The notes: generated from the letters alone by a model not told the origin. DNA of 64,000 nucleotides from Marinobacter sp. SS21 (GCF_028369065.1 NZ_JAQNDA010000001.1:1-64000), one strand, 5' to 3'; shown: positions 22,494 through 36,522, counted from the first letter of the stretch. Made by a program: numbers and translations.

Positions 22494-25400
22494 GTGCGTT
22501 ATTTGACCTCTCGTTTCGGACTTAACCGTGATGCCTGGCAACAATTGCTGATGCTGAGCATTCCACTGGCGTGCCTGGCGGTCGTCCTGGCCTGCGTCAC
22601 CTATTACCAGGCTCGCCAGCACGCGGCCCAGATCGCCGAATCCGCCGCCAGGGGCGAACTGGTGGAGCTGCGCAGCCTGCTCACCGATGCGCTGTCGGTC
22701 CCCGCCCGGGATCTGGCCGGTCTCGCCCAGGCGCCGCTGACCCAGTCCGCCATCGCCTCCGAGGCGCCGGCGCAAAAGGCCGCCCACTTTACCCAGGCTT
22801 TGTATCCGCTGATCTACCAGAATCCCGACTATTTTCAGGTGCGCTGGGTGCAGAGCTCCGGTCGGGAAGGCGTCCGCATCGACATTGATCAGGGCAGTGG
22901 CGAGATTAACGAAGTGCCCTCCGAGGCCCTGCAGGACAAGGGCCACCGGCTTTACCATCGACGCGTGATGGCAATGCAACCCTACCAGGTGTACGTGTCG
23001 GCACCCGGACTGAACCAGGAACGCGGCCAGATCGAGCGGCCCCTGCGCCCCACCATCCGGGTGGCGGTCCGGCTGCCGCCCCACGGCCGGACGGACAACG
23101 GCTACCTGATCATCAACGTGGCGCTGACGCCCATACTGCAGCGTCTGACCACGGTCGCCGGTCATCAGCTGCTGGAAGTGCGGCTGGTGAGCGGAAACGG
23201 TGACTGGATTATGCACCCGAACCCCGAGCTGGCCTGGGCATCGGAGCTCGACCATGGCCAGACCGTCGCCAAGACCGATCCGGAGTTATGGCGGGCGCTG
23301 CAAACCGCCTCGGCCAGGCCCCTGACCCTGGCGTCCGGACGCTGGTTTACCAGCCCGGTCACCCCCAAGCTTCCGGAGCGGAGTCGGGCCACCCTCGCGC
23401 AGGCCCCGACCCTGCTCCTACTGTTGCACGAAACCCCGGCCACCCTTGCCGCCCAACGTGGCCGAGCGCTGGTCGAGGCGGCCGTGGTGTTGCTGATTCT
23501 GCTGGCGGTGTTTACCGTGCTGGTGGGGCTGTTTTTCCGCCGCCTGCGGCAAACCACCAAGCTGCAGCGTAACCTTCGCAATCAGGCCGAAACCCTGTCC
23601 GAGAACAACCAGTTCATCACCACGCTGACGAACGCCCTGCCCGGCCTGGTCGCCTATTGGGACACCTCCGAAACCTGCCAGTACGGTAACGATACCTTCC
23701 GCAAATGGCTCAACCTGGACCCGGACACCATGACTGGGCTGCCGCTGAAATCCGTACTCGGCGCGGAAAACTACCGCCAGTGCCAAAGCCACATAGAGGC
23801 CGTGCTGAAGGGGGAAAGGCAGTCGTTCGAACAGATCATCAGCACCAGCCAGGGTAGCCGTACGGTGCTGGTGAACTATCTGCCGATCTTCAATCCGTTC
23901 GGGCTCACCAAGGGCTTCATTTCCCTGACCACGGACATTTCCGAGACGGTGCAGACCCGGGAAGCCCTCAGCGTGCTCAACCAGGCGCTGCAGGAGCGCT
24001 CGGAAGCGGCCGAAAATGCCGCCAAGATCAAAAGCGCCTTCCTCGCCAACATGAGCCACGAAATCCGCACCCCGATGAACGCGGTGCTCGGTCTGCTCAC
24101 CATCCTGTCCGAATCGGGGCTGAACAAGCGCCAACAGGATTACGTGGAAAAGATCAACGGTGCCAGCAATGCCCTGTTGCAGGTGCTCAACGACATTCTC
24201 GACCTGTCCCGGCTCGAGGCGGGCAAGCTGACCAAGGTGGAAGAGCCGTTCCTGATTGAGGATACCGTACGCCGCTCGATCCAGCTGTTCGAGCTGGCTT
24301 TCGCCAAGAAGAAGCTGGAACTGGCGGTGTGGATCGATCCGGAGCTGCCCAAAACGGTACTGGGCGACGACCACCGACTCGGCCAGGTGCTCAACAACCT
24401 GCTCGGCAATGCCCTGAAGTTCACCGAAGCCGGCTCGGTAACCATCTCGGTGACCCTGGAGCGGCGCAGTAACAAGGTGGCGCAGGTTCACTTCTCGATC
24501 AAGGACACCGGCATCGGCATTCCGCAGAGCAAGCAATCCTTTCTGTTTGAAGCCTTCGACCAGGCCGACACCTCCACCACCCGCAAGTACGGCGGCTCCG
24601 GCCTCGGGCTGGCCATCTGCAAGAGTCTGGTGAACCTGATGGGGGGCAGCGTTGCGGTAGCCAGCCACGAGGGCGAAGGCAGCGACTTCCATTTCTCGCT
24701 GCCATTTGAGATCACCGACGCCGAACCTGCCTGGAGCAAGAAAAACCTCGGCCTGCGCCGGGTCCTGCTGGTGGAAGATAACACCACCTCGGCGGAGTTG
24801 ATGAAATCCTACCTCTCGGCCTGGAAAGTTCACTGCGATCTGGCCACCACCGCCGAGGACGGCCTGGTTCGTTACCTCAGCTCGTTGGACGCGGGCAATG
24901 TCTATGACGCCATACTGGTGGACTGGGTACTCCCCGGCAAGGACGGCGTCTGGTTGTACCAACGCATCCGCAACCACCGTAACGGCAGCCTGGAGCAACC
25001 GGACCCCATCCTGATCATGGTCACCGCCTATGAGCAGGAGGACCTGATCAGTCAGTTAACCGCCAGCGGCAGCGATCAGCGGTTGCCGGCGGTGCTCACC
25101 AAACCGGTGACCCCGTCAACGCTGTTCAATGCCCTAAACCAGCGCGGCCATCTGGCCTCCAACCACCACGCCAGTGGCACCGGCATCGTCATCCCCGACC
25201 TGGCCACCCTCAAATCGCTGATTGCCGGCAGCCGATTGCTGTTGGTGGAGGACAACGAGCTCAATCAGGAGGTTGCGCTGTCCTTGCTGGCCAAATTGGG
25301 GCTGTCGGCGGATACCGCCAGTAACGGCCGCGAAGCACTGGAATTGATCGAACAGGAAACCTACGACCTGGTGCTGATGGACCTGCACATGCCGGACATG

Positions 25401-26243
25401 GATGGTTACGACGCCACCCGCGCGCTTCGTGTCCGCTATGGCACCGACGAGCTGCCGGTGATCGCCATGTCCGCAGCGGTGATGGAAGAAGACGTCCGGC
25501 AGGCCCGTGAGGCCGGCATGAACGACCACATCGCCAAACCGATCGATTTCCAGGTGTTGGCAAGTACACTGTGCAAATGGCTCCACCCCCAGGAAAATGC
25601 CCAGGTTACCCCGATTCTGCGGGGGGCCGAGCCGGAACCTAACGCGCTGAGGCTGCCGGGCGCACTGCAGTTCAGCGAGCTGGAGCTGCTGACCCGATTC
25701 CAGGGCGATCAGGAATTGGTGCTGCGCCTGCTGCGCAGCTTTGTCGGCCAGTACCGGGATGGGGTGCCCGCTGGTCAGGACAGCTCGGAGAGCGCTACGA
25801 ATCAGTCCTCCGGGGTCAGCGAGCTGGCCCGGTTTCTGCACACCCTCAAGGGGTCGGCCGCCACCCTCGGCCTGCACCGGCTGTCGCAGCTGGCGGAAGA
25901 GGCCGAGGCCCGATTTAAGGCCGGCGTACAGGACACCGCCGAAGTTGCGAAGGAACTGGACAGCGTGCTCAGCGATCTGAGGGCCTGGTTGGAGCAGCAG
26001 GAAGAGCCGGTTCAGGCATTACCGGATGGCACCGTTTCCGGCCAATTGCAGGCCCAGCTCAGCGAGCTGCAGGAATTGATCTCCCGGTCGCGATTACCCA
26101 GTGACGGGCAATTTGAGGCCCTGAAGCAACACACCCAGCACCCGGCACTGGGCGAACGCTTCCAGACCCTGCTGCATGAACTGGAGGAATTTCGCTACCA
26201 GTCCGCCCTGGTCACCCTGGCGGATATCGAGCGGCACCTGTGA
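22494..26243 (+). CDS. Hybrid sensor histidine kinase (PAS-HisKA-HATPase-REC-REC-Hpt)
   Basis: The 1249-residue membrane kinase has a transmembrane helix at about residues 18-39, a periplasmic sensor region to about 320, a second helix (about 325-350), and a PAS domain (about 375-485). HisKA follows with FLANMSHEIRTPMN (His about 522), then HATPase with DTGIGIP and GSGLGLAIC. Two receiver domains have phospho-Asp near 809 (ILVDWVLPG) and 963 (VLMDLHMPD). A C-terminal Hpt has FLHTLKGSAATLG (His about 1116). This is a complete phosphorelay chain. The GTG start is uncertain because no good ribosome site precedes it. The response regulator at 26335 is the likely partner. Confidence 0.92.
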   Translation: MRYLTSRFGLNRDAWQQLLMLSIPLACLAVVLACVTYYQARQHAAQIAESAARGELVELRSLLTDALSVPARDLAGLAQAPLTQSAIASEAPAQKAAHFTQALYPLIYQNPDYFQVRWVQSSGREGVRIDIDQGSGEINEVPSEALQDKGHRLYHRRVMAMQPYQVYVSAPGLNQERGQIERPLRPTIRVAVRLPPHGRTDNGYLIINVALTPILQRLTTVAGHQLLEVRLVSGNGDWIMHPNPELAWASELDHGQTVAKTDPELWRALQTASARPLTLASGRWFTSPVTPKLPERSRATLAQAPTLLLLLHETPATLAAQRGRALVEAAVVLLILLAVFTVLVGLFFRRLRQTTKLQRNLRNQAETLSENNQFITTLTNALPGLVAYWDTSETCQYGNDTFRKWLNLDPDTMTGLPLKSVLGAENYRQCQSHIEAVLKGERQSFEQIISTSQGSRTVLVNYLPIFNPFGLTKGFISLTTDISETVQTREALSVLNQALQERSEAAENAAKIKSAFLANMSHEIRTPMNAVLGLLTILSESGLNKRQQDYVEKINGASNALLQVLNDILDLSRLEAGKLTKVEEPFLIEDTVRRSIQLFELAFAKKKLELAVWIDPELPKTVLGDDHRLGQVLNNLLGNALKFTEAGSVTISVTLERRSNKVAQVHFSIKDTGIGIPQSKQSFLFEAFDQADTSTTRKYGGSGLGLAICKSLVNLMGGSVAVASHEGEGSDFHFSLPFEITDAEPAWSKKNLGLRRVLLVEDNTTSAELMKSYLSAWKVHCDLATTAEDGLVRYLSSLDAGNVYDAILVDWVLPGKDGVWLYQRIRNHRNGSLEQPDPILIMVTAYEQEDLISQLTASGSDQRLPAVLTKPVTPSTLFNALNQRGHLASNHHASGTGIVIPDLATLKSLIAGSRLLLVEDNELNQEVALSLLAKLGLSADTASNGREALELIEQETYDLVLMDLHMPDMDGYDATRALRVRYGTDELPVIAMSAAVMEEDVRQAREAGMNDHIAKPIDFQVLASTLCKWLHPQENAQVTPILRGAEPEPNALRLPGALQFSELELLTRFQGDQELVLRLLRSFVGQYRDGVPAGQDSSESATNQSSGVSELARFLHTLKGSAATLGLHRLSQLAEEAEARFKAGVQDTAEVAKELDSVLSDLRAWLEQQEEPVQALPDGTVSGQLQAQLSELQELISRSRLPSDGQFEALKQHTQHPALGERFQTLLHELEEFRYQSALVTLADIERHL

Positions 26244-26334
26244 ATCCAACAAGTTCCATGCTTGACGCTGGACACTTGTCATAACAGGCTATACTACCGA
26301 ATGGTACATTTGTTCAAACTTGAGGCGCTCAGCC

Positions 26335-28527
26335 ATGGACGGATCCACACCGCTAAAAAAACCGCTGCTGCTGCTGGTGGATGACGAACCCAACAACCTC
26401 CGCATTCTGGCCGAGGCGCTGCGCTACGACTATGAAATCGCCATCGCCACCAGTGGTGCTGCCGCGCTGCAGTTCGTCGAGAAGGACACCCTACCGGACC
26501 TGATCCTGCTGGATGTGATGATGCCCAGCATCGACGGCTATGAAGTTTGCCGCACACTCAAACAGCATCCGAACTGGCGCCAAATACCGGTGATCTTTGT
26601 CAGCGCCGCCACCGACAGCGAGTCGGAAGCCGAAGGCTTTCGCATCGGCGCCGTGGATTACATCCACAAGCCGTTCAACCGTTCGGTGGTGCTCGCCCGC
26701 ATCCGTTCCCACCTGTCGGTACACGGCATGATGGACCGGCTGATGCAGACCGCATCGCGGCTGGACGCCTCCTTCGAAAGCGAGAGCCGTGCCGAGTTTG
26801 CCTCCACCACTGAAGCCGCCGAAAAGCTGGATGCCGAGGCCTTCCTGCTGGACGCGGTCTTCAACCACGCCATGGAAGGCATCATGGTCAGCGATGTCCA
26901 CGGTGTGGTCCGCGCCGTCAATCCGGCGTTTACCCGAATCACCGGTTTCGATGCCGACGACGTGGTCGGCAAACCCCAGGACACGTTGTGCAACGAACTC
27001 AAACGCTCGGAGTTTACCGCCGACGTTTGGGAGCGAGTGCGGAAAATGGGGCAGTGGCGCGGCGAGTTGATCAACCGACGCAAGAGCGGGGAAACCTACC
27101 CGGAGCTGCGTACCATCCATTCGGTGACCGGCCCGGACGGCGGCGTGTCACACTACATTTCGGTGTTCAGCGACATCTCGACCACCAAGAAGAACCAGAG
27201 CACCATCGATTTTCTGACCTGGTACGACGCCCTCACCTCGCTGCCCAACCGATTGCTGTTTCTCGACCGGCTCAATGTAGCGGTCAAGCTTTGCAACAGC
27301 AGTGATCATGCATCCGCGGTGCTGGTACTGGACATTGACCGATTCAAGGAAATCAACGACTCCCTCGGCCTGGATATGGGCGACCAGGTCTTGATGGCCT
27401 TCAGTCAGCGGCTGGAAGCCCTGACCGGCCCCAGCGATACCGTCTCCCGCATCGACGGTGACGAGTTTGCCGTACTGCTGGCCCCTTCCCCGGCCCGCAA
27501 GAGCCACATGGCCAATATCGCCCTGGAGACGGCGACCCAACTGCAGGCCGCGCTGGAGCAACCGCTGGCGGTGGGCGAGCATGAATTCAAACTCAGCATC
27601 AGTGTCGGCCTGACCTTGCTACCGGGGCTCAGCCGGGAAACCGCCCAGGACGTGTTGCGCAATGCCGAAACCGCTCACCACAAAGCCAAGCTGGATAACT
27701 CCAACGCCATCATCTTCTTCAGTGAACGGATGGGCGTAGACGCCATGGAACAGTTTCATCTGGCGCAGGCGTTGCGACAGGCCATCGACAATGGAGAGCT
27801 GAGGCTGTACCTGCAATCCCAATGCAGCACGGAGAACGAACTGATTGGCGCCGAGGCGCTGCTGCGCTGGGAACACCCGGAGCATGGCCTGGTATCGCCA
27901 ACCACCTTCATTCCGCTGTCCGAATCCATCGGCCTGATCAACCAGCTCGATCGCTGGGTGCTGGATCAGGTGCTGGCCATGATCAAGGCTTGTCAGCACA
28001 AGCTGGGACAGGTCCGCTTCGCCGTCAATATCAGCGCCGAACATTTCGCCCGGACCGATTTCGTCTCCCACATCGTCACCTGCCTGAGAAAACACCGGAT
28101 CAGCGGCCACCACATCACCCTCGAGCTGACCGAGAGTGTGATGATTCAGGAGTTGCGGCAGGTGGTGAGCAAGATTCGCGCCCTGCACGGACTGGGCATC
28201 GAGGTGTCCATCGACGACTTCGGCACCGGCTATTCCAGCCTCAGTTACCTGCGCCACCTGCCGATCCAGGAATTGAAGATCGACCGCTCCTTCACCAAGG
28301 ACATCGACGGCGACCACAGTGGCCGGGCCATTGTCTCGATGATTCACAGCATGGCGGTGGAACTGGGCCTGCGCACGGTGGTGGAAGGCGTCGAGACCGA
28401 AGATCAGTGGCAGTACCTGAAACGCTACCCGGAGACGGTCATCCAGGGCTTCTACCTCAACAAGCCCGAGCCGGCGGAAATCTGGCTGGCGCGAAACTTC
28501 TCGCTGGAGGCGCAGCAGACCGCCTGA
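26335..28527 (+). CDS. Response regulator with REC-PAS-GGDEF-EAL (cyclic di-GMP turnover)
   Basis: The 730-residue protein has a receiver domain (LLLVDDEPNNLRIL; phospho-Asp about 60 in LILLDVMMP; Lys in YIHKPFN), a PAS domain (about 175-290), a GGDEF domain (about 300-460) and an EAL domain (about 475-725). The GGDEF signature is changed to DGDEF (RIDGDEFAVLL), which may weaken cyclase activity. The EAL domain keeps EALLRW, NISAEHF, ELTESV and DDFGTGYSSLSYL, so phosphodiesterase activity is expected. It lies 91 nt downstream of the hybrid kinase. The ATG at 26335 is used; a TTG at 26320 is in frame. Confidence 0.92.
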   Translation: MDGSTPLKKPLLLLVDDEPNNLRILAEALRYDYEIAIATSGAAALQFVEKDTLPDLILLDVMMPSIDGYEVCRTLKQHPNWRQIPVIFVSAATDSESEAEGFRIGAVDYIHKPFNRSVVLARIRSHLSVHGMMDRLMQTASRLDASFESESRAEFASTTEAAEKLDAEAFLLDAVFNHAMEGIMVSDVHGVVRAVNPAFTRITGFDADDVVGKPQDTLCNELKRSEFTADVWERVRKMGQWRGELINRRKSGETYPELRTIHSVTGPDGGVSHYISVFSDISTTKKNQSTIDFLTWYDALTSLPNRLLFLDRLNVAVKLCNSSDHASAVLVLDIDRFKEINDSLGLDMGDQVLMAFSQRLEALTGPSDTVSRIDGDEFAVLLAPSPARKSHMANIALETATQLQAALEQPLAVGEHEFKLSISVGLTLLPGLSRETAQDVLRNAETAHHKAKLDNSNAIIFFSERMGVDAMEQFHLAQALRQAIDNGELRLYLQSQCSTENELIGAEALLRWEHPEHGLVSPTTFIPLSESIGLINQLDRWVLDQVLAMIKACQHKLGQVRFAVNISAEHFARTDFVSHIVTCLRKHRISGHHITLELTESVMIQELRQVVSKIRALHGLGIEVSIDDFGTGYSSLSYLRHLPIQELKIDRSFTKDIDGDHSGRAIVSMIHSMAVELGLRTVVEGVETEDQWQYLKRYPETVIQGFYLNKPEPAEIWLARNFSLEAQQTA

Positions 28528-28621
28528 GCATCGCCCGCCCTCAACCGTCGGGGCGGCGGGTGCCTACCCCGATGGGTGAGTGAAGATGGCGTGCGAACGG
28601 CACCAACTCACGCCACGGTGC

Positions 28622-30454
28622 TCACTCCACCGTCACACTCTTCGCCAGGTTGCGCGGCTGGTCCACGTCGGTGCCCTTGAGTACCGCGACGTGGTAGGAC
28701 AACAGCTGCAGCGGCAGTGTGTAGACAATGGGGGCTGTCACCGGGTGCACCTCGGGGATTTGCATGACGTGAATGCCGTCCTGCTCCTTGAGTTCGGCGC
28801 CGCCGTCGGCAAACACGAACAGCTCACCGCCGCGGGCGCGGACTTCTTCCAGATTGGATTTCAGCTTCTCCAGCAGCTCGTTGTTCGGCGCTACGGTCAC
28901 CACCGGCATCTCGCTGTCCACCAGCGCCAGGGGCCCGTGCTTGAGCTCGCCGGCCGGGTAGGCTTCGGCGTGAATGTAGGAGATTTCCTTGAGCTTGAGG
29001 GCGCCTTCCAGCGCCACCGGGAACAGCGCGCCGCGGCCCAGGAACAGGCTGTGGTTCTTGTCCATGAACGCCTTGCTCAGCTCGGCGATCTTGCCATCCA
29101 GCGCCAGCGCATCTTCGACCTGACCCGGCAGCTTGTGCAGGGCGGTGACGATGTCGGATTCGTCGGACTCGGACAGACCGTTCTTGCGCGCCAACGCCAG
29201 GGTGAACAGCAGCAGCGCCACTAACTGGGTGGTGAAGGCTTTGGTGGAGGCAACGCCGATCTCGGGACCGGCATGGGTCATGATCACCAGATCCGATTCC
29301 CGCACCAGGGAACTGCCCGGTACGTTGCAGATCGCCAGGGCGGCGCGGAAGCCCGCCTGCTTGGCCTGACGCAGGGCGGCCAGGGTATCCGCGGTCTCAC
29401 CGGATTGGGAGATGCACAGGAACAGGGTGTCGGGCTGGATCACGTGCTTGCGGTAACGGTACTCGGAGGCCACCTCGACCGAGCAGGGGATACCGGCCAG
29501 TTCCTCGATCCAGTACCGTGCCACCATGCCGGCGTGGTAGCTGGTACCACAGGCAATGATCTGAACGTGTCGGACGTTTTCCAGCAGCTGGCCGGCGTCG
29601 GTACCCAGCGCCTGCTCCAGCACCCGGGTATCGGTGATTCGGCCTTCCATGGTGGCCTTGATCACCCTCGGCTGCTCATGAATTTCCTTGAGCATGAAGT
29701 GACGGTATTCGCCCTTGTCGGAGGCATCGACGCCGTGCTCGAAGCGAGTCACCGTGCGCTCGATCTGCGCGCCCTGGCGGTCCCAGATGGTGACGCCGTC
29801 GCGGCGGATGTCGGCCAGGTCACCTTCCTCAAGGAACATGAAACGGTCGGTCACCGGCAACAGCGCCAGCTGATCGGAGGCAATGAAGGTTTCGCCGATA
29901 CCCACGCCAATCACCAGCGGGCTGCCTTCCCGGCACACCACCAGGTGATCCGGTTCGTTGGCATGCACCACCGCCAGCGCGTAAGCGCCACGCAACTGGG
30001 TAATGGCCGCACGAACCGCCGCCAACAGGCTGCCGGCAATGCGGTATTCCTTCTCGATCAGGTGCGCCACCACCTCGGTATCGGTCTGCGAGGTAAACTG
30101 GTAACCCTCGGCCATCAGGCTTTCCCGCAGCTGCTGATAGTTCTCGATGATACCGTTGTGCACGATGGCCAGATGGTCACCGGACATGTGCGGGTGGGCG
30201 TTGAGTTGCGACGGCTCGCCGTGGGTGGCCCAGCGGGTGTGGGCGATCCCCAGTGGGCCACTGCAGGGGTGGGCATCCACATACTCCGCCAGGGCAGCGA
30301 CCTTGCCCACTTCGCGGGCCCGGTTGATACTGCCATCGGCCTGCCGCACCGCCATGCCGGCGGAGTCGTAACCGCGGTATTCCAACCGCCGCAGGCCCTC
30401 CAGCAGGATTCCCTGAACGTCCCTTTCCGATACTGCGCCGACGATTCCGCACAT
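28622..30454 (-). CDS. glmS: Glutamine-fructose-6-phosphate aminotransferase
   Basis: The 610-residue enzyme makes glucosamine-6-phosphate, the first step to UDP-GlcNAc for peptidoglycan and LPS. It opens with MCGIVGAV, where Cys2 is the glutamine-amidohydrolase nucleophile. SIS sugar-isomerase domains follow ([30 protein letters not shown]), and the C-terminus LAKSVTVE is typical. It lies 63 nt downstream of glmU on the same strand, at the end of the atp-glm cluster. No glmS ribozyme or GlmZ-type site was recognised. Confidence 0.97.
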   Translation of the reverse strand: MCGIVGAVSERDVQGILLEGLRRLEYRGYDSAGMAVRQADGSINRAREVGKVAALAEYVDAHPCSGPLGIAHTRWATHGEPSQLNAHPHMSGDHLAIVHNGIIENYQQLRESLMAEGYQFTSQTDTEVVAHLIEKEYRIAGSLLAAVRAAITQLRGAYALAVVHANEPDHLVVCREGSPLVIGVGIGETFIASDQLALLPVTDRFMFLEEGDLADIRRDGVTIWDRQGAQIERTVTRFEHGVDASDKGEYRHFMLKEIHEQPRVIKATMEGRITDTRVLEQALGTDAGQLLENVRHVQIIACGTSYHAGMVARYWIEELAGIPCSVEVASEYRYRKHVIQPDTLFLCISQSGETADTLAALRQAKQAGFRAALAICNVPGSSLVRESDLVIMTHAGPEIGVASTKAFTTQLVALLLFTLALARKNGLSESDESDIVTALHKLPGQVEDALALDGKIAELSKAFMDKNHSLFLGRGALFPVALEGALKLKEISYIHAEAYPAGELKHGPLALVDSEMPVVTVAPNNELLEKLKSNLEEVRARGGELFVFADGGAELKEQDGIHVMQIPEVHPVTAPIVYTLPLQLLSYHVAVLKGTDVDQPRNLAKSVTVE

Positions 30455-30517
30455 AAGCCTAATTCCTGTCTGTCTGATCTATCTATCGTTCTAACCTGAG
30501 GCCGGCAGTGGCGCGGT

Positions 30518-31885
30518 TCAGGACTTTTTCTCGGGTCGCGGCCAGTTCTGCACATTGCGCTGGCGGCCCCGAGCCACCGCCAGTTCGCCGGTATCAATCG
30601 GCCGGGTTATGGTGGAACCGGCGCCAATGGTGGCCTTGTCCGCTACTGTAACAGGTGCCACCAGCGAGGTGTTGGAGCCTACGAAAACTTCATCCCCGAT
30701 CACCGTCTGGTGTTTGTTGACGCCGTCGTAATTACAGGTGATGGTGCCGGCTCCGACATTGACGTTACGCCCCAGGATGGCGTCACCAACATAGCTCAGA
30801 TGGTTGATCTTGCTGCCCTCACCCACCTCGGCTTTCTTGGTCTCAACGAAATTGCCAACCTTGGTGTGGTCGGCCAGCCGGGTTCCGGGTCGCAACCGGG
30901 CAAAGGGGCCGATCTGGGCACCGGCGCCGATGTCGGCGCCGTCGATCACCGAGTGTGCCGCCACCACCGTGCCCTCGGCGATGTTGGCATTGCGGATGAC
31001 GCAGCCAGGGCCGATGGAGACCCGGTCACCCAGGCTCACCTTGCCTTCAAACACCACGTTCACGTCGATCAGGATATCGTTGCCGATGCTCAGCTCGCCG
31101 CGCACGTCCACCCGTGCCGGGTCGGCCAGGGTCGCGCCCTCGGTCATCAGCCGCTCCGCTTCGCGGCGCTGGTACCAGCGTTCCAGCTCGGCCAACTGAA
31201 GGCGGTTGTTAACGCCTTGTACTTCAAACTCGGTGTCGGGCTGGGTCACGCTGACCGTCACCCCGTCCATCACCGCCATGGCGATGATATCGGTGAGGTA
31301 GTACTCGCCCTGGGCGTTGTTGTTGGACAACCGTGGCAACCAGTCCTTAAGGAGCCTGGCCGGCAACGCCAGGATACCGGTGTTGACTTCAGTGATGCGA
31401 TGCTGGTGTTCACTGGCGTCCTTCTGCTCAACGATGGCCAAGACTTTGTCGGCTTCGTCACGGATGATGCGGCCATAGCCGTGGGGGTCATCGAGGGTTA
31501 CGGTGAGCAGTGATAGTGAACACTCACCGACCTTCAATACCAGCTGCTGCAAGGTTTCAGTGCTGGTCAGCGGCACATCGCCATAAAGGATCAGCACGTT
31601 GGCGTCGTCCGGGATGTTCGGCAACGCCTGCGCTACCGCATGGCCGGTACCCAGCTGCTGTTCCTGCAGCGCCCACTGGACGTCGTCCGCCTCGGTGATC
31701 GCCCGGACCTGGTCGGCACCGTGACCAATGACCCCATGGATGCCGGCCGCACCGAGGGCGCGGGCGGTGTCGATCACATGGTGCAACATCGGCTTGCCGG
31801 CCACCCGATGCAACACCTTCGGCAGTGCGGATTTCATGCGGGAGCCCTGGCCGGCGGCCAGGATGATGACGTGAAGTGGGCTCAT
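30518..31885 (-). CDS. glmU: Bifunctional GlcNAc-1-phosphate uridyltransferase / glucosamine-1-phosphate acetyltransferase
   Basis: The 455-residue protein has an N-terminal pyrophosphorylase domain ([35 protein letters not shown]) and a C-terminal left-handed beta helix of hexapeptide repeats (about residues 255-430) with [12 protein letters not shown] and CNYDGVNKH active-site segments. It completes UDP-GlcNAc synthesis from GlmM product. The ATG at 31885 ([12 protein letters not shown]) is chosen over an in-frame GTG at 31921. It is followed by glmS. Confidence 0.97.
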   Translation of the reverse strand: MSPLHVIILAAGQGSRMKSALPKVLHRVAGKPMLHHVIDTARALGAAGIHGVIGHGADQVRAITEADDVQWALQEQQLGTGHAVAQALPNIPDDANVLILYGDVPLTSTETLQQLVLKVGECSLSLLTVTLDDPHGYGRIIRDEADKVLAIVEQKDASEHQHRITEVNTGILALPARLLKDWLPRLSNNNAQGEYYLTDIIAMAVMDGVTVSVTQPDTEFEVQGVNNRLQLAELERWYQRREAERLMTEGATLADPARVDVRGELSIGNDILIDVNVVFEGKVSLGDRVSIGPGCVIRNANIAEGTVVAAHSVIDGADIGAGAQIGPFARLRPGTRLADHTKVGNFVETKKAEVGEGSKINHLSYVGDAILGRNVNVGAGTITCNYDGVNKHQTVIGDEVFVGSNTSLVAPVTVADKATIGAGSTITRPIDTGELAVARGRQRNVQNWPRPEKKS

Positions 31886-32006
31886 GGTCGAACGGGTCTC
31901 CTTGTGGCCGCCAACGGGCACGGGTGCTTCAATAGAAATCTAGCGCAAAACAAGCGGCGTAACAGAACGCCAGGCGGGGCGGGGTTTCACCGCTGCGCGT
32001 CCGCAA

Positions 32007-32076
32007 AATAAAAAAGCCGCAGCCTCAACGCAGGGGCCAGCACTGATGCTGTCCCCGCCGTCCAGGATGCGGCTTC
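32007..32076 (-). terminator. Intrinsic terminator after atpC
   Basis: On the minus strand AAGCCGCA (from 32075) and TGCGGCTTTTTTATTTT (to 32005) form a stem with a 46-nt loop that contains a smaller hairpin. The T tract follows directly. It separates the atp operon from glmU. Confidence 0.65.
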
Positions 32077-32105
32077 GGTGATCGGCGATCCCTGACCGAA
32101 GACGA

Positions 32106-32528
32106 TTACTTCATCTTGCGGCGCAGCTGCTGAACGGTACGAAGCTGGGCAACAGCTTCGGCCAGCTCTGCAGCGGCACGGGAGTACTCGAATTCACCGG
32201 TCTTGCTGGCAAGTGCCTTCTCGGCTTCGCGCTGGGCTTCCACAGCCGCGGCTTCGTCCACATCCTTTGCACGAACCGCGGTATCAGCCAACAGCGTGAC
32301 GAGGCTCGGCTGAACCTCGAGGTAACCACCGGAGACGTAAAGAATCTCTTCCTCACCGCCTTGCTTGATCACCCGGACCGGGCCGGGCTTGAGCGCGGTC
32401 AGCAGAGGGGTGTGGCCTGGGGCAATACCCAGGTCACCCTCTGTACCGGCGGCGATCAGCATTTCGATCAGTCCGGAATAGATCTTCTCTTCGGCACTCA
32501 CCACGTCACAATGCACGGTCATACCCAT
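32106..32528 (-). CDS. atpC: ATP synthase F1 subunit epsilon
   Basis: The 140-residue protein has the N-terminal beta sandwich ([42 protein letters not shown]) and a C-terminal two-helix hairpin (about 85-138). Epsilon couples the central stalk to the c-ring and can inhibit hydrolysis. It is the last gene of the atp operon, 37 nt after atpD. Confidence 0.96.
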   Translation of the reverse strand: MGMTVHCDVVSAEEKIYSGLIEMLIAAGTEGDLGIAPGHTPLLTALKPGPVRVIKQGGEEEILYVSGGYLEVQPSLVTLLADTAVRAKDVDEAAAVEAQREAEKALASKTGEFEYSRAAAELAEAVAQLRTVQQLRRKMK

Positions 32529-32565
32529 GTCAGTTGCCTCTCTGGTCGATCAGGAAATGGATGCC

Positions 32566-34876
<2,311 letters not shown>

Positions 34877-34949
34877 AACTCACTGCCTTCTCAAGTTAGA
34901 CACTCGCTGCGACAAAACCGGCCCGCGATCACTCGCAGGCCGCGCCTTG

Positions 34950-36494
34950 TTACCAGCTCTGAGTGGTCTTGAATTTTTCAAGTGCAGCTTTCAGGCCGGC
35001 GGCGATGTCATCGTTGAAATCGCCTTTCTCGTTGATCTTGGCCAGAAGCTCGGATTGCTCCGCACGCATCCAGTCCAGGAGCTGGGCTTCAAAGTCCACC
35101 ACCTTCTCAACATCAACGTCGTCCAGGAAGCCTTCGTTGGCTGCAAACAGCACCGTACCCATTTCCGCCACGGACTGCGGGCTGTACTGGTTCTGCTTCA
35201 TCAGTTCGGTAACCCGCTGACCGTGCTCGAGCTGCTTACGAGTCGCTTCGTCCAGATCGGAAGCGAACTGGGCGAAAGCGGCCAGCTCACGGTACTGGGC
35301 CAGAGCCAGACGGATGTTACCGCCGAGCTTCTTCATGATCTTGGTCTGGGCGGCACCACCAACCCGGGATACGGAGATACCGGCGTTCATCGCCGGACGG
35401 ATGCCGGAGTTGAACAGGTTGGTTTCCAGGAAGATCTGACCGTCGGTAATGGAGATCACGTTGGTCGGTACGAACGCAGACACGTCACCAGCCTGGGTTT
35501 CGATGATCGGCAGTGCGGTCAGGGAACCGGTCTTGCCTTTCACTTCACCGTTGGTGAACTGCTCGACGTAGTCGGCGTTAACGCGGGATGCGCGCTCCAG
35601 CAGACGTGAGTGCAGGTAGAAAACGTCACCCGGGTAGGCTTCACGGCCCGGCGGACGACGCAGCAGCAGGGAGATCTGACGGTAGGCAACGGCCTGCTTG
35701 GACAGGTCGTCGTATACGATCAGGGCATCTTCACCGCGGTCACGGAAGTATTCACCCATGGAGGTGCCGGCGTAAGGCGCCAGGAACTGCATGGCGGCCG
35801 GATCGGCAGCGCCAGCGGCAACCACGATGGTGTGATCCATGGCGCCGTGCTCTTCCAGCTTGCGCACAACGGCGGCAATGGAAGACTGCTTCTGGCCAAC
35901 GGCAACGTAGATACACTTGATGCCGGTGTTCTTCTGGTTGATGATCGCATCGATGGCGACCGCGGTCTTACCGATCTGACGGTCACCGATGATCAGCTCA
36001 CGCTGGCCACGACCGATGGGGACCATGGTGTCGATGGCTTTCAGACCGGTCTGAACCGGCTCATCAACGGACTGACGAGCGATAACGCCCGGAGCAACCT
36101 TCTCGATCGGGTCGGTCAGGGAGGTGCCCAGATCGCCCTTGCCATCGATGGGGTTACCCAGACCGTCCACGACGCGGCCCAGCAGTTCCGGACCCACCGG
36201 TACTTCCAGGATACGACCGGTGCAACGCACTTTCTGGCCTTCGGCCAGGTCGTCGTAGTCGCCCAGCACAACCGCACCGACGGAATCACGCTCCAGGTTC
36301 AGAGCCATGCCGTAAGTGCCGTTGGCGAATTCAACCATCTCACCGTACATAACGTCGGCGAGACCGTGGATCAGCACGATGCCGTCGGAAACGGACAGGA
36401 TCGTACCTTCGTTCTTTGCTTCGGAAGAGATATCGAGTTTCTCGATTCTCTTCTTGATGATGTCACTGATCTCGGATGGATTCAGTTGCTGCAT
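34950..36494 (-). CDS. atpA: ATP synthase F1 subunit alpha
   Basis: The 514-residue non-catalytic nucleotide-binding subunit has the P-loop [15 protein letters not shown], the [16 protein letters not shown] block and [20 protein letters not shown]. Its N-terminus [19 protein letters not shown] is the delta-binding region. AGGATAAAGGC precedes the start. The order in the operon is standard. Confidence 0.98.
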   Translation of the reverse strand: MQQLNPSEISDIIKKRIEKLDISSEAKNEGTILSVSDGIVLIHGLADVMYGEMVEFANGTYGMALNLERDSVGAVVLGDYDDLAEGQKVRCTGRILEVPVGPELLGRVVDGLGNPIDGKGDLGTSLTDPIEKVAPGVIARQSVDEPVQTGLKAIDTMVPIGRGQRELIIGDRQIGKTAVAIDAIINQKNTGIKCIYVAVGQKQSSIAAVVRKLEEHGAMDHTIVVAAGAADPAAMQFLAPYAGTSMGEYFRDRGEDALIVYDDLSKQAVAYRQISLLLRRPPGREAYPGDVFYLHSRLLERASRVNADYVEQFTNGEVKGKTGSLTALPIIETQAGDVSAFVPTNVISITDGQIFLETNLFNSGIRPAMNAGISVSRVGGAAQTKIMKKLGGNIRLALAQYRELAAFAQFASDLDEATRKQLEHGQRVTELMKQNQYSPQSVAEMGTVLFAANEGFLDDVDVEKVVDFEAQLLDWMRAEQSELLAKINEKGDFNDDIAAGLKAALEKFKTTQSW

Positions 36495-36522
36495 GCCTTT
36501 ATCCTCAAACCTTGTGCTGAAG

